NCBI GenBank assembly: GCA_041907665.1
Contig: JAYRGW010000003.1
Span: 1-64,000, forward strand
Direction of reading: 5' to 3'
Source: JAAYUD01 sp041907665
Lineage (GTDB): Bacteria > Bacteroidota > Bacteroidia > Bacteroidales > Bacteroidaceae
Length of the DNA stretch: 64,000 nt
The notes under the pieces were generated by a model. The model searched no databases and was not told where the DNA came from. It saw only the letters and a list, made by a program, of their open reading frames with translations. The position numbers were made by a program, and so were the translations under genes. Shown one piece after another: positions 34,821 to 43,798 of the stretch. Positions within the stretch are counted from its first letter, which is position 1. Every line of letters starts with the position of its first letter.

Positions 34821-35840
34821 CTACCATTTCCCATTGATATAAGTTCCACAATGGCTACATTTATTCTCCTTAATCAGATTTTGTGGTATATTGAAGCCGT
34901 CTCTTTGTACTAAAAGTCTACCGCACGAGGGACAGTAAGTGTTCTCTCCGGATATCTCCGGCGTGTTTCCAAGATAAACGTATTTTAGTCCCTCGTCTTG
35001 AGCTATACGGCGAGCTTCTAAAAGCGTATTGAGCGGAGTGGGCTGGAGTATTCGCATTCGATAAGAAGGGTAAAATCGGCTGAAGTGGAGCGGTGTCTCT
35101 TCAAAGCCATTTGATATAAGCCAACGGCACATATCACGAATCATTTTGAAGTCATCATTGATTGTCGGAATAATCAAGTTGGTTATTTCTAGCCATATAC
35201 CAGACTCTTTCAATGTGAGCAGCGTTTCGAGAACGGGGCTAAGTGAAGCATGATTGATGCTGTGGTAAAGTTTGTCGCTAAATGATTTGAGATCAATGTT
35301 AGCTGCGTCAACCACAGTGCAGAGCTTTTTCAACGGTTCGGGATTGATATATCCAGCAGATACGAGTATGTTCCATATTCCTCTTCTTTGAGCCAATAAA
35401 GCTGAGTCGAACATATATTCGTAGAAGGTGATGGGCTCATTATAAGTATAGGCTATAGCAGGGCAATTGTATCGGATGCAGGTACTTACCAATTCCTCTG
35501 GTTGTACTTTTATTGTTTCGATGCTATTGGATTGAGTTTGCGAGATATCGGCATTCTGGCAGTTGTTGCACGATAGATTGCATCCGGTTGTGCCTATTGA
35601 TAGGCAACTGATGGCAGGGTGGAAATGTAGTAATGGCTTTTTTTCAACCGGATCTATGTGTAAGGCGCAAGGTCGTCCATATACAGAAGAGTAGATGGCA
35701 TGCCCTTGGCAGAATCTGTTATGACATAAGCCATATTGTCCTTCTTCCAAATGGCAGCGATGAGGACAAAGGCCACATTCGGCACCTCTATCTGTCGGGT
35801 GGTAATAAGAGGCTATTGTTGCAGTATAAGTATCGGTCAT
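34821..35840 (-). CDS. AmmeMemoRadiSam radical SAM enzyme (AmrS-type)
   Basis: A 339-residue radical SAM enzyme of the pyruvate-formate-lyase-activase-like AmrS group. Starting at MTDTYTATIASYYH (35840), an N-terminal cysteine-rich segment CGLCPHRCHLEEGQYGLC (22-39) precedes the iron-sulfur motif C87-NLS-C91-NN-C94, and a second zinc-like CPSCG ... CSHCG pair closes the protein. The start codon overlaps the stop of the upstream Memo-AMMECR1 gene by ATGA, so the two are translationally coupled. The system is widespread but its reaction is not established. An in-frame ATG 66 bases upstream lies inside the previous gene and is rejected. Confidence 0.92.
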   Translation of the reverse strand: MTDTYTATIASYYHPTDRGAECGLCPHRCHLEEGQYGLCHNRFCQGHAIYSSVYGRPCALHIDPVEKKPLLHFHPAISCLSIGTTGCNLSCNNCQNADISQTQSNSIETIKVQPEELVSTCIRYNCPAIAYTYNEPITFYEYMFDSALLAQRRGIWNILVSAGYINPEPLKKLCTVVDAANIDLKSFSDKLYHSINHASLSPVLETLLTLKESGIWLEITNLIIPTINDDFKMIRDMCRWLISNGFEETPLHFSRFYPSYRMRILQPTPLNTLLEARRIAQDEGLKYVYLGNTPEISGENTYCPSCGRLLVQRDGFNIPQNLIKENKCSHCGTYINGKW

Positions 35841-37372
35841 TGTTTTTCCTCTTTGAATATAATAGCCTCGTATGTATATAGTTCGGCGTCTTTCCAGCCG
35901 TCCCAAGATAATCCAGCTTTATCTCGAGCGCAATGTCCGATAAACTCTTCTTTCGTCCAATTGGTTTCTTGCGCTACTTGCGGTAAGAAAGTGCCGCTTC
36001 GTCTTCCTTTAGAAATATAAATTCCCTCTTTACCATACTCAAACTCATTTATATTGTGAATTCTTTTTAAGGGTGATAGAACCGAAATTTCGATATTGAT
36101 GTTCTTTAATTCGTAAAGCTGCATCGGCATAAACCTCGGGTCTTCGAAAGCTGCCGCTTTTGCCATCTTTTCAATAATACGATAGAGAGGTGTGTCGTTG
36201 CCGAAATGACCGATGCATCCCCTCAATTGTCCCTCTTCGTAGAGTGTTACAAAGGCTCCGCATTTCATCTTCAGTGTTTCGCTTAGCTCGTATTCTGAAC
36301 AAGAAGGTCCCTGATGGCGATTTAATTCATTCGAGATACTATTGCGTGCAATGGCGAGTAGCGTGTGTTTCTCTTTTTCGGAGAGGTTGAAAGATGTTTT
36401 TGCTTCAATCTCTTTTTTCCGAACGAAAGTAAAGGCATGATATCCTACTACTTCTTCTTTTCCGCCATATTGCGAGTCACCCGAATTACGGTAGAGCAGG
36501 TGATTGATTTGGATGTTTTTATCTGGTTGTGTTAGGTACAACAAAAGAGCGATAGCACTTTGTCCGCAAGCACTTGTTGCCAAATTCTTTATATGCTGGT
36601 CTTTATTGTATTCCAGCGCATCCATAAACTCGTCGAGTTTGCCACTCTCTATGGCTCGTCCTGTGGTTTCGTCCACCTCTTTTGCATCAGCATACGCAGG
36701 GTAGTGAGAAAAGTCGCTACTGATAACGAACAGATTCTTTTCATTGAAATAAGGTTTTAATGCTTCTGCTATTTTCTCGATGGTCTCTAGTGATTGAGTT
36801 CCTATTATGATGGGTATGATTGGTGCCATCTCTTTCATTCGGTATTGCAGAAAGGGCAGTTGTACTTCCAGACAATGTTCTTTTTTGTGGGCTTGTTCAT
36901 TGCAAACAAATACTTGATGATCCCGAATCAGTTGTTTACAGAGCTCGACATCAACTTTCACTTCTCCGAGTGGAGTCGCATAATAGTCGAATTGGCTATT
37001 GATAGAAGCTCCGTCAAGATAAACATGATGGCTCGGTCCGATGAGAAAAATATGATCGAACTTGCTGCCCGTAGGAATTTGTGCAAATGCCGAAGCAGCC
37101 ACGCCACCCGAGAAGATGTATCCCGCATGTGGTACGATGACGGCTGCTATTTGCTCTTTGGGTTCTGTCTTAGTATAGGGAGCAAAATAACTATCCATTA
37201 ACTTCGTGATAGAATCTTTCTGAACCGGATAGAAAGAACCTGCAACGGCCATCGGACGTACTTTCGCGTCTTTGTCTTTTGACCTGCTGTCGGCTTGACT
37301 AAAATAAAGCAATGACATGATAAGTATAATTTTTAGTATTGTTGACACTGTCAGTAACATTATATATCTCAT
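35837..37372 (-). CDS. Memo-AMMECR1 fusion (AmmeMemoRadiSam proteins B and A) with N-terminal membrane/signal segment
   Basis: A 511-residue two-domain protein. Residues 38-320 are Memo-like: VPHAGYIFSG (H82), GPSHH (115-116), EHCLEVQLPF, SSDFSHY (H223) and TSACG (C269), the metal-binding set. Residues 330-505 are AMMECR1-like with LRGCIGHF. The two normally separate subunits are fused, and a radical SAM partner follows with an ATGA overlap. Oddly the N-terminus (MLLTVSTILKIILIMSLLYFS) is strongly hydrophobic and signal-like, which would export or anchor a protein usually thought cytosolic. If the true start were internal (near M41), the domain would still be complete, so this should be settled before assuming export. 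Confidence 0.88.
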   Translation of the reverse strand: MRYIMLLTVSTILKIILIMSLLYFSQADSRSKDKDAKVRPMAVAGSFYPVQKDSITKLMDSYFAPYTKTEPKEQIAAVIVPHAGYIFSGGVAASAFAQIPTGSKFDHIFLIGPSHHVYLDGASINSQFDYYATPLGEVKVDVELCKQLIRDHQVFVCNEQAHKKEHCLEVQLPFLQYRMKEMAPIIPIIIGTQSLETIEKIAEALKPYFNEKNLFVISSDFSHYPAYADAKEVDETTGRAIESGKLDEFMDALEYNKDQHIKNLATSACGQSAIALLLYLTQPDKNIQINHLLYRNSGDSQYGGKEEVVGYHAFTFVRKKEIEAKTSFNLSEKEKHTLLAIARNSISNELNRHQGPSCSEYELSETLKMKCGAFVTLYEEGQLRGCIGHFGNDTPLYRIIEKMAKAAAFEDPRFMPMQLYELKNINIEISVLSPLKRIHNINEFEYGKEGIYISKGRRSGTFLPQVAQETNWTKEEFIGHCARDKAGLSWDGWKDAELYTYEAIIFKEEKQ

Positions 37373-37453
37373 ATCGTATTTGTTATGAGATATTTACCTT
37401 TATGGCAAAGATAATACAACTTATTGCCAATAGCAAGAATAAGTTTTATTATT

Positions 37454-38524
37454 CTAATCTGTTATCTTCAGCACATATCCCTTTTTCATGATAGCTTCGA
37501 TACATAGTTTTTCATCCGATTTTAATGCTCGTCGCAGATAAGTGATCTGAACGTTCAACGCCAACGAATTGGCATAAGAATCGTTTCCCCAAACTTGTCT
37601 AAGTATCGTCTCACGAGGAACTACTTCATTGGGAGTATCGGTAAGCAATTTTAATATCTCCGCTTGTCGACTAGTGATGATAACCCTTTCAGTACCGTTG
37701 CGTAGTTCATTAAGCGAATAGAAGAACTCTGTGTCTCCAATGTGAATAGCTTCGTCTGTTATGTTATCGTCTGTCGGTGGTTGTTTCATCTCGTAAATCA
37801 TGTTTTTCATAAACTCATGTCGCAGGCTGTCTATTCGTTTTTGAAAGATAATCGTTCGTATTTGATAGAGCAGGCAAAAGGTCAAGATAAATAAAAGCAG
37901 TATGCTGCCTGCAAGTTGCCATGCCATACTTAATAGAATAGGTCTGATAGGTGTTCTTATATCGAATGAAACGGTTTGATATTCTAGTGGGTTATAAGAA
38001 TATTCTACGTGGATTGTATGATGATTTATCTTATGATAACTAGGATAGATAAATAGTCTTTTCGAACTGTAAAAACGATAATTACTAGCCTTCTGATGGC
38101 CTTTCGAGATAAGTAGAGAATCCATCGTTTTCAATCGAAATTGTTGATATCTATCAGAGGTACAACGATTGATCACCATACTTGCTTCTTCGGATGTGAT
38201 GTTGTTTATCTTTGTCACCCTTTTTATATTGTTGCGATAAATGATAAAAGTGCCGTTTGCATGAGGTCCCTTTTTATCGTCCTGCATACTGATTGATAAC
38301 AACATGCTTATTGTTGGTAACTTAAACTTGGTATCTTTTCTACTCTCATGAATTCTGATGCTCCGCTCTTGTTCTATCAATGTTTTGCAATCATTATAGA
38401 GTTGTTTGTTGTATTCTTCACTACTATATGAATATTGGTTATAGAGCCAGTATATTTGTCCGCCGAATATCAATAATATCGTGACGATACTGAGGTACCA
38501 TACTATTTTAATCCGTTTATCCAT
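37454..38524 (-). CDS. Membrane-anchored winged-helix regulator with vestigial histidine-kinase H-box
   Basis: A 356-residue protein. One membrane helix lies at 9-28, a periplasmic sensor loop at 29-195, and a second helix at 197-222. Then comes HEFMKNMIYEMKQPP (236-250), which aligns with the kinase H-box but has Y244 where the phosphorylated histidine should be; no ATPase domain follows. Residues 268-355 are an OmpR-type winged helix (SRQAEILKLLTDTPNEVVPRETILRQVWG and NVQITYLRRALK). So a histidine-kinase frame has become a one-component, membrane-bound transcription factor, sensing outside and binding DNA inside. It is divergent from the GLPGLI/TonB-linked pair 164 bases away and probably controls it. 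Similar proteins exist in Bacteroides; the ligand is unknown. Confidence 0.8.
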   Translation of the reverse strand: MDKRIKIVWYLSIVTILLIFGGQIYWLYNQYSYSSEEYNKQLYNDCKTLIEQERSIRIHESRKDTKFKLPTISMLLSISMQDDKKGPHANGTFIIYRNNIKRVTKINNITSEEASMVINRCTSDRYQQFRLKTMDSLLISKGHQKASNYRFYSSKRLFIYPSYHKINHHTIHVEYSYNPLEYQTVSFDIRTPIRPILLSMAWQLAGSILLLFILTFCLLYQIRTIIFQKRIDSLRHEFMKNMIYEMKQPPTDDNITDEAIHIGDTEFFYSLNELRNGTERVIITSRQAEILKLLTDTPNEVVPRETILRQVWGNDSYANSLALNVQITYLRRALKSDEKLCIEAIMKKGYVLKITD

Positions 38525-38688
38525 CTTTTTGGTTTTAGATATGACAAAGATAAATAAAAGATAGGAGCATATTAATAAAATAGTAATAACTTTTTAGGCT
38601 ATAGAGTAATAATGCAGTAATAAATATTATTCTCTTTTTATAAAGATAAAAGGTTACTTTGCTTGTCAAATCAAAAAATATACGATTT

Positions 38689-39546
38689 ATGAAAAGAAAC
38701 CTTTTTATTCTATTGTTGCTGCTTGTGTCGATGCATTTCGAAGCACAAATCCGAGTATTGACTTCCGCCGATATCACAAAGGGTATTCCCTGTGATAAGC
38801 AACGTTTTCGAATAGCCTACGATATGTCTTTTGTTAAAGACACTTTGCATTCTGATAAGCCAGTAAAGGAATCAATGATTCTCGAGATAGGCTCTTCGGT
38901 CTCTTTGTTTTATAGTTATGCTGCTTTCCATAATGATTCAATCTATGCTGATGACATAGCAAAAGGGCTCTCGCAAAGTGCCATAAATGAGCATTTGAAT
39001 AATAGTGGGGTCGGGCAGATTTCGTGGAAATTATATAAGAACTATCCTCAGAAAGGACTTTCCTCGTTATTGGATGGCCTTGGTATGGAACGCTATTGCT
39101 GCGTTGAAAAAATGCAAATGCCCGATTGGAAAGTTTGTTCCGATAGCACAGCACTGATATTGGGCTATAATTGTCGCAAGGCAATAGCAATATATAAGGG
39201 AAGAACATGGTGTGCTTGGTATGCCGAAGATATTCCTATCGGGGAAGGACCATGGAAACTTAGTGGACTTCCCGGTCTGATATTGCGGGCTTACGACAGT
39301 CAACGTCAATATGTTTTCGAAGCATCGGGAATGGAACAAATCAAAGATAACACAGATATTAGATACAAAGGTGAAAAGTTTGAACCGATAGAACGTAAAG
39401 CTCTTGATAAATTATATGCTCGATATTATGCCGATCCGGTGGGCTACATTACCAATAATCCGAATATAAAGGTGACTATTACTGATGCTAATGGCAATCC
39501 TACTGCCAAACCGAAAGCAGTTCCTTATAACCCGATAGAACGTTAA
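38689..39546 (+). CDS. GLPGLI-family exported protein
   Basis: A 285-residue exported protein, started at MKRNLFILLLLLVSMHFEAQ (38689), which gives a good signal peptide; an upstream in-frame ATG is ignored. The diagnostic motif GPWKLSGLPGLIL (the GLPGLI signature) is present near residue 197, with AWYAEDIPIGEG before it. Family function is unknown, but these genes normally precede a TonB-linked barrel protein, as here, with only 6 bases between. The divergent membrane-bound regulator likely senses the same signal. Confidence 0.9.
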   Translation: MKRNLFILLLLLVSMHFEAQIRVLTSADITKGIPCDKQRFRIAYDMSFVKDTLHSDKPVKESMILEIGSSVSLFYSYAAFHNDSIYADDIAKGLSQSAINEHLNNSGVGQISWKLYKNYPQKGLSSLLDGLGMERYCCVEKMQMPDWKVCSDSTALILGYNCRKAIAIYKGRTWCAWYAEDIPIGEGPWKLSGLPGLILRAYDSQRQYVFEASGMEQIKDNTDIRYKGEKFEPIERKALDKLYARYYADPVGYITNNPNIKVTITDANGNPTAKPKAVPYNPIER

Positions 39547-39552
39547 ACTGTT

Positions 39553-42069
39553 ATGAGATCTATTGTTATATTGTGCTTTGTGGTATTGTGTGTGTGTCCT
39601 TCTTCTGCTCAAATTGCTATTCGAGGTGTAGTAACCGATTCGATATCTAATGCTCCTCTTGAGATGGCTACCGTTACATTCCTCCGAAATAGCAAGCCGA
39701 TAGTATTTACTCGTACGGATGTGCAAGGACGGTTCGTCTTAAATGCAAAGAGTGTTCAAACGGGTGATAAACTTTCGGTCTCTTATTTGGGCTATGCAAA
39801 GGCAGTCGTGGCTTTGGCTGATAGGAGATACGTTCCTTTCAGGCTTCATCCCGAAAACTTTACACTGAAAGAAGTGACTATCAGAGCCGGTAGGATCTAC
39901 GGCAAGCAAGATACGATAAGCTATGACCTTTCTCGTTTTGCAGATAGTAGAGACAATAACTTGAAGGACGTGCTCCGTAAGTTACCGGGTGTTGATGTTG
40001 ACAAGGATGGAACAATCAGTTACAATGGTAAGGCCATACATCGTTTTACGGTCGAGGGGCTGGACTTGACCGGCGGACGTTATAATCTGATTGATGAGAA
40101 TCTAAAAGCGAAAGACGTGGCGACGGCAGAGATCATTGAGCACGATCAGCCCATTAAAGCGTTGCAAAAGAAAATAACGACAGATAATGTGGCGATGAAT
40201 GTCAAATTGAAACCCGAAGCCCGAGATAAATGGGTCTTTACCTTGTCGCCTCTGTTGAAAGTTGGAACGCCTATTGATAATCTCAATATAGGCGGACGTT
40301 TCAACGCATTGCAGATAGGAAAGAAACAGCAAAGTTTGTATGGCGTTGAGGCGGATAGAACGGGGCGCGACTTATCGCTTTCTAACAAACAACTGACTTC
40401 TAATACGGGTGCGGTTTTACAAACTGATGCAGGGCTACCGCAATGTTACGACACGCCAACTCTTGCAGCACCGATAGACGCTGAAAGACTTCGTTTCAAT
40501 ACTTCGCAGTCTTGGAACATGAATAGAACTTTCAAGACAAAGGATGAAAAAGAAATAAAATGGATGGCGGGCTATATGCACAGCTCTACTCGGCAGACTA
40601 CGGCAGATTGTTCCCGCTATTATCTGAATAGCGGTAAACTGACGGAAACAACCGAATCAAAGCGGTTCAGGCTTTTAGAAGATCGTTTGTTCTTGAACTT
40701 AAATAGCGAAATCAATACCGATAAGAGTTATGGTTTGGAATCATTTTCGTTTGAGGGCTCACAGGCCGATGGGCAGTCCGATTATCAAAAGGCAAATGAT
40801 AGTTTGTTGCATGAACGGATTAAAATACCTCTTATCAATATATCCAATCAGTTTTATAAGCTGATGACTTATGAGCATTATACTTTGTCTGTGCGTTCGT
40901 TGCTGAGATTTGCCCATTCTCTGTCGTCTTTGGATGTCGATGGTGATAGAGACAAGCAGACTACTAATGGATGGTATACCGACAATTCGTTGACGTGGCT
41001 CAACAAGTTCGGCTTTTTCACTCAGTCCTATTCGGTTGGCGTGAATGCCGAAAATGTATCTTTGCATGGCAACAATTATCTTCTCTCTTGTTATTTCAGT
41101 CCTTATTGGGAGTACAAGCATAGTTCGTTTACTGCCCGTCTTGGCAGTATGCTGCAATGGAAGAAATATTCCAAGCAGGGCGATTCTTTCTTCGATACAT
41201 GTCCCTGGCTCTCTCTCAATATGAAGAGTGGCTATCACCACGAATATAACTTTTATGTCCATTACCGCGAGTCTGCGGGAGATTGGATGTCTTTCTTGTT
41301 GCCCGCATATCGAAAAGATTACCGCACGGTGTTTACTTCGGATGGAGTTGTTCCAAGAACAAAAACGATTCTTGCGAGCGCAGAATATACTTATAAGCGT
41401 CCGCTCAACGAGTTCTTTTGGAATAGTTCGGCATCATTCCAACGGATGGGACAGAATGTGATTACGGATATGCAGATTAACAATGGGCAATATTTATATC
41501 ACGTAAGCCAACTAGGCAACCATTCTCGAACGATGCAGGCAAGTAGTATTCTATCGAAAGGTTTTTTCAATTTGCATCTCAAAACGAAGCTTGCCGCTAA
41601 GTATTGTATTACCGATGCCGTACAATCGTCGGGAGGATCCCTGCTCAATTATCAGAATAGACAAATCGTCGTAGAGCCTCAACTAATCTTTTCTCCCTCT
41701 TGGGCGGAGGTCACTTATTCGGGAAATTTTACTTGGACCAAGCTGAAAGTGAAACAGGTGTCTTCTCTTGCAACGTTGCTCGACTGGTCTCAACGTCTCG
41801 CGTTGACAAGGACTGTAGGGCCTATAGATATTTCCATGTCGGCCGTACACTACCATAATGAGCTGCAATCATCATCTGCTGCCAATATGTTACTTGTAGA
41901 TGCTTCGTTAGTGTGGCGCACAAAGAAAGCTCGTTTTGAAGTCGATGCCCGCAACCTCTTCAATAAGCAGCACTACGAGCGTACTGCTTATTCCGGAGTA
42001 TCTTCGCTCACCGATTCCTATTTGCTCCGCCCTCGCGAAATACTTTTTATGTTGCAATATACTTTTTGA
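39553..42069 (+). CDS. TonB-linked outer membrane protein partnered with GLPGLI
   Basis: An 838-residue outer-membrane protein. It has a signal peptide (to about residue 20, CPSSAQ), a carboxypeptidase-regulatory-like domain (IAIRGVVTDSISNAPLEMATV, 21-95), a plug (DNNLKDVLRKLPGVDVDKDGTISYNGKAIHRFTVEG) and a barrel closing REILFMLQYTF. It lacks a TonB box that I can see. It follows the GLPGLI gene by 6 bases, so the pair is co-transcribed. It may import or sense a peptide or small ligand; there is no SusD partner and no nearby glycosidase. Confidence 0.87.
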   Translation: MRSIVILCFVVLCVCPSSAQIAIRGVVTDSISNAPLEMATVTFLRNSKPIVFTRTDVQGRFVLNAKSVQTGDKLSVSYLGYAKAVVALADRRYVPFRLHPENFTLKEVTIRAGRIYGKQDTISYDLSRFADSRDNNLKDVLRKLPGVDVDKDGTISYNGKAIHRFTVEGLDLTGGRYNLIDENLKAKDVATAEIIEHDQPIKALQKKITTDNVAMNVKLKPEARDKWVFTLSPLLKVGTPIDNLNIGGRFNALQIGKKQQSLYGVEADRTGRDLSLSNKQLTSNTGAVLQTDAGLPQCYDTPTLAAPIDAERLRFNTSQSWNMNRTFKTKDEKEIKWMAGYMHSSTRQTTADCSRYYLNSGKLTETTESKRFRLLEDRLFLNLNSEINTDKSYGLESFSFEGSQADGQSDYQKANDSLLHERIKIPLINISNQFYKLMTYEHYTLSVRSLLRFAHSLSSLDVDGDRDKQTTNGWYTDNSLTWLNKFGFFTQSYSVGVNAENVSLHGNNYLLSCYFSPYWEYKHSSFTARLGSMLQWKKYSKQGDSFFDTCPWLSLNMKSGYHHEYNFYVHYRESAGDWMSFLLPAYRKDYRTVFTSDGVVPRTKTILASAEYTYKRPLNEFFWNSSASFQRMGQNVITDMQINNGQYLYHVSQLGNHSRTMQASSILSKGFFNLHLKTKLAAKYCITDAVQSSGGSLLNYQNRQIVVEPQLIFSPSWAEVTYSGNFTWTKLKVKQVSSLATLLDWSQRLALTRTVGPIDISMSAVHYHNELQSSSAANMLLVDASLVWRTKKARFEVDARNLFNKQHYERTAYSGVSSLTDSYLLRPREILFMLQYTF

Positions 42070-42314
42070 ATTAATACATGCGTTTGGGGTGTATTATTCG
42101 GTACGAACAATGGTCTGGAGACAAATTATTCGTATAAAAATGATTTTTTTCTTTTTGTCAGGCAGTATTTTTTATTATCCTCGTTTATCATTATGAATAG
42201 CGAATTACATGTATACTCTCTATTAAACTATTAATGATTTATCGATTGGCATTTATTTTGATTCCATGTCATGAAGATAAGATGTATAACAAGGAATCGA
42301 AAACAAAAAGAAAA

Positions 42315-43025
42315 ATGAATAAAACAGTTTTAGGCTTAAGTGTATTACTTTGTTTGTGCCTTGGTTTAGGCTCATGTTCTTCGAACGATGATAATAATAA
42401 CGACTATGTCAATTCTAAACCGACAGGCAACTGGTATGGTTCTGTAGCCGACAACTCTTCGAGTTGCGGAGCGCAGTTCGAGACTTATAAGATAAATGGT
42501 AAAGATTCTACGTTGTGCACCGTTATGGTAGAAGATAGAGCGAACAATAAAGTTTATACGATGATCGGTGGCGCTTCTTTTGCAAAAGGAATCACAACTG
42601 TGAAGACGACCGATGGCGCTGCTACTATTTTGATGCAATATCAGTCGGCTTCGAGTATTACTGTCGCAATAACTAGTGCTACTGCTAAGTTTGCCAATTA
42701 TACGATTGCTAAGGTTCCGTCGGGTTTGTCTTCTGTAGGAGGCGCATGGATGGGTACTAATTGCTCAGCTTCATTTTCTTCTTACACGAAAGACGGAAAG
42801 AACATGACAGCAGTATTCAATGTGACCATCAGTGGACAGACAACAAAATATGAAGGCGCATATACTTACGATCCATCCAAAGGAACAGGAACTCTTACCG
42901 ATACCGCATCCAAAGCCCAAGTAACATTTGCGGTTGCTGCCGACAGTAAGACCAATGTGGCTGCGCTCACAATGACTACTGCCGATAAGAAGCAATACGT
43001 GATGAACCGTTTCAGTGCTCAATAG
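42315..43025 (+). CDS. Secreted lipoprotein, unknown function
   Basis: A 236-residue lipoprotein started at MNKTVLGLSVLLCLCLGLGSC (42315), the lipobox being LGSC; an in-frame ATG 81 bases upstream would bury the signal and is rejected. After a low-complexity DDNNND linker there are two related beta-rich halves (PTGNWYGSVADNSSSCGAQF and VGGAWMGTNCSASFSSYTKDGKNM), suggesting an internal duplication. I do not recognise the family. It may be at the cell surface. It lies downstream of the TonB-linked gene and before an ECF sigma gene. Confidence 0.72.
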   Translation: MNKTVLGLSVLLCLCLGLGSCSSNDDNNNDYVNSKPTGNWYGSVADNSSSCGAQFETYKINGKDSTLCTVMVEDRANNKVYTMIGGASFAKGITTVKTTDGAATILMQYQSASSITVAITSATAKFANYTIAKVPSGLSSVGGAWMGTNCSASFSSYTKDGKNMTAVFNVTISGQTTKYEGAYTYDPSKGTGTLTDTASKAQVTFAVAADSKTNVAALTMTTADKKQYVMNRFSAQ

Positions 43026-43162
43026 AGAGAAATATTCGATAGAAACGAATGTGTAGTGCTGATGTTTGGGTAGGAGTTGTTTGCCGGAAGGTAAAAGACT
43101 ATAATGAAAGTCCGCTCATCGAAGACTGGGAAGAATTCCGAGGTAAATTGGAAAATCTTTCC

Positions 43163-43708
43163 ATGTCTAGCGAACAGCGTATTGTAGAAGGCTGCCGACT
43201 TGGCGATAACGCTGCGCGTAAAGAATTGTATCTCCGATATGGAGGCTTCATGTTGGGGCTGATTATGCGGTATGTTGCCGATAGAGAAGAGGCGAAAGAC
43301 TTGCTGCACGATGGTTTCATTATGGCCTACGACAAGTTCGATCAGTTTCAGTGGCGCGGGGAGGGCTCTTTGCGTGCCTGGTTGAGTAGACTGTTTGTCA
43401 ATGTCACTCTCAATTGGTTGAGGCAAACCAAAGTCATGCAGGGCTGTGTCTCTATAGAAGAAACGCCCGACTTGGAAGACGAACCCATGGTCGAAGAAGT
43501 GAATAACCTTCCGCAGGATGTTTTACTTCATTTCATTGCCGAACTGCCTACTGGCTATCGCACCGTATTCAATTTGTTTGCCATCGAAGGGCATTCTCAC
43601 AAAGAAATTGCCCGGATGTTGCATATCAAAGAACGTACGTCGTCGTCGCAATTCTTCAAAGCAAAGCGCATATTGGCGCAAAAGATACATTCGTATCTCT
43701 CAAACTGA
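43163..43708 (+). CDS. ECF-type sigma factor without a neighbouring anti-sigma
   Basis: A 181-residue sigma-70 factor. Starting at MSSEQRIVEGCRLGDNAARKEL (43163) gives a typical N-terminus; the frame is open to an ATG 114 bases upstream, and both are possible. Region 2 is seen in GLIMRYVADREEAKDLLHDGFIMAYDKFDQF and region 4 in LPTGYRTVFNLFAIEGHSHKEIARMLHIKERTSSSQFFKAKRIL. Unlike the sigma of the Sus-like locus, no FecR or other anti-sigma follows: the next gene is convergent. The regulon is unknown. Confidence 0.87.
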   Translation: MSSEQRIVEGCRLGDNAARKELYLRYGGFMLGLIMRYVADREEAKDLLHDGFIMAYDKFDQFQWRGEGSLRAWLSRLFVNVTLNWLRQTKVMQGCVSIEETPDLEDEPMVEEVNNLPQDVLLHFIAELPTGYRTVFNLFAIEGHSHKEIARMLHIKERTSSSQFFKAKRILAQKIHSYLSN

Positions 43709-43726
43709 ATTTCTTCCATTTCAAGG

Positions 43727-43771
43727 GTTTCTTTCTTATGTTGCCAGCGATTGGCAGCATAAGGAAGAAAC
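43727..43771. terminator. Bidirectional hairpin between sigma and HU-like genes
   Basis: A 19-bp stem (43727-43745 with 43753-43771, two G-T pairs) in the gap between convergent genes. Confidence 0.6.
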
Positions 43772-43798
43772 TCTTTATCGTAATCTTTTGTATCGAGA

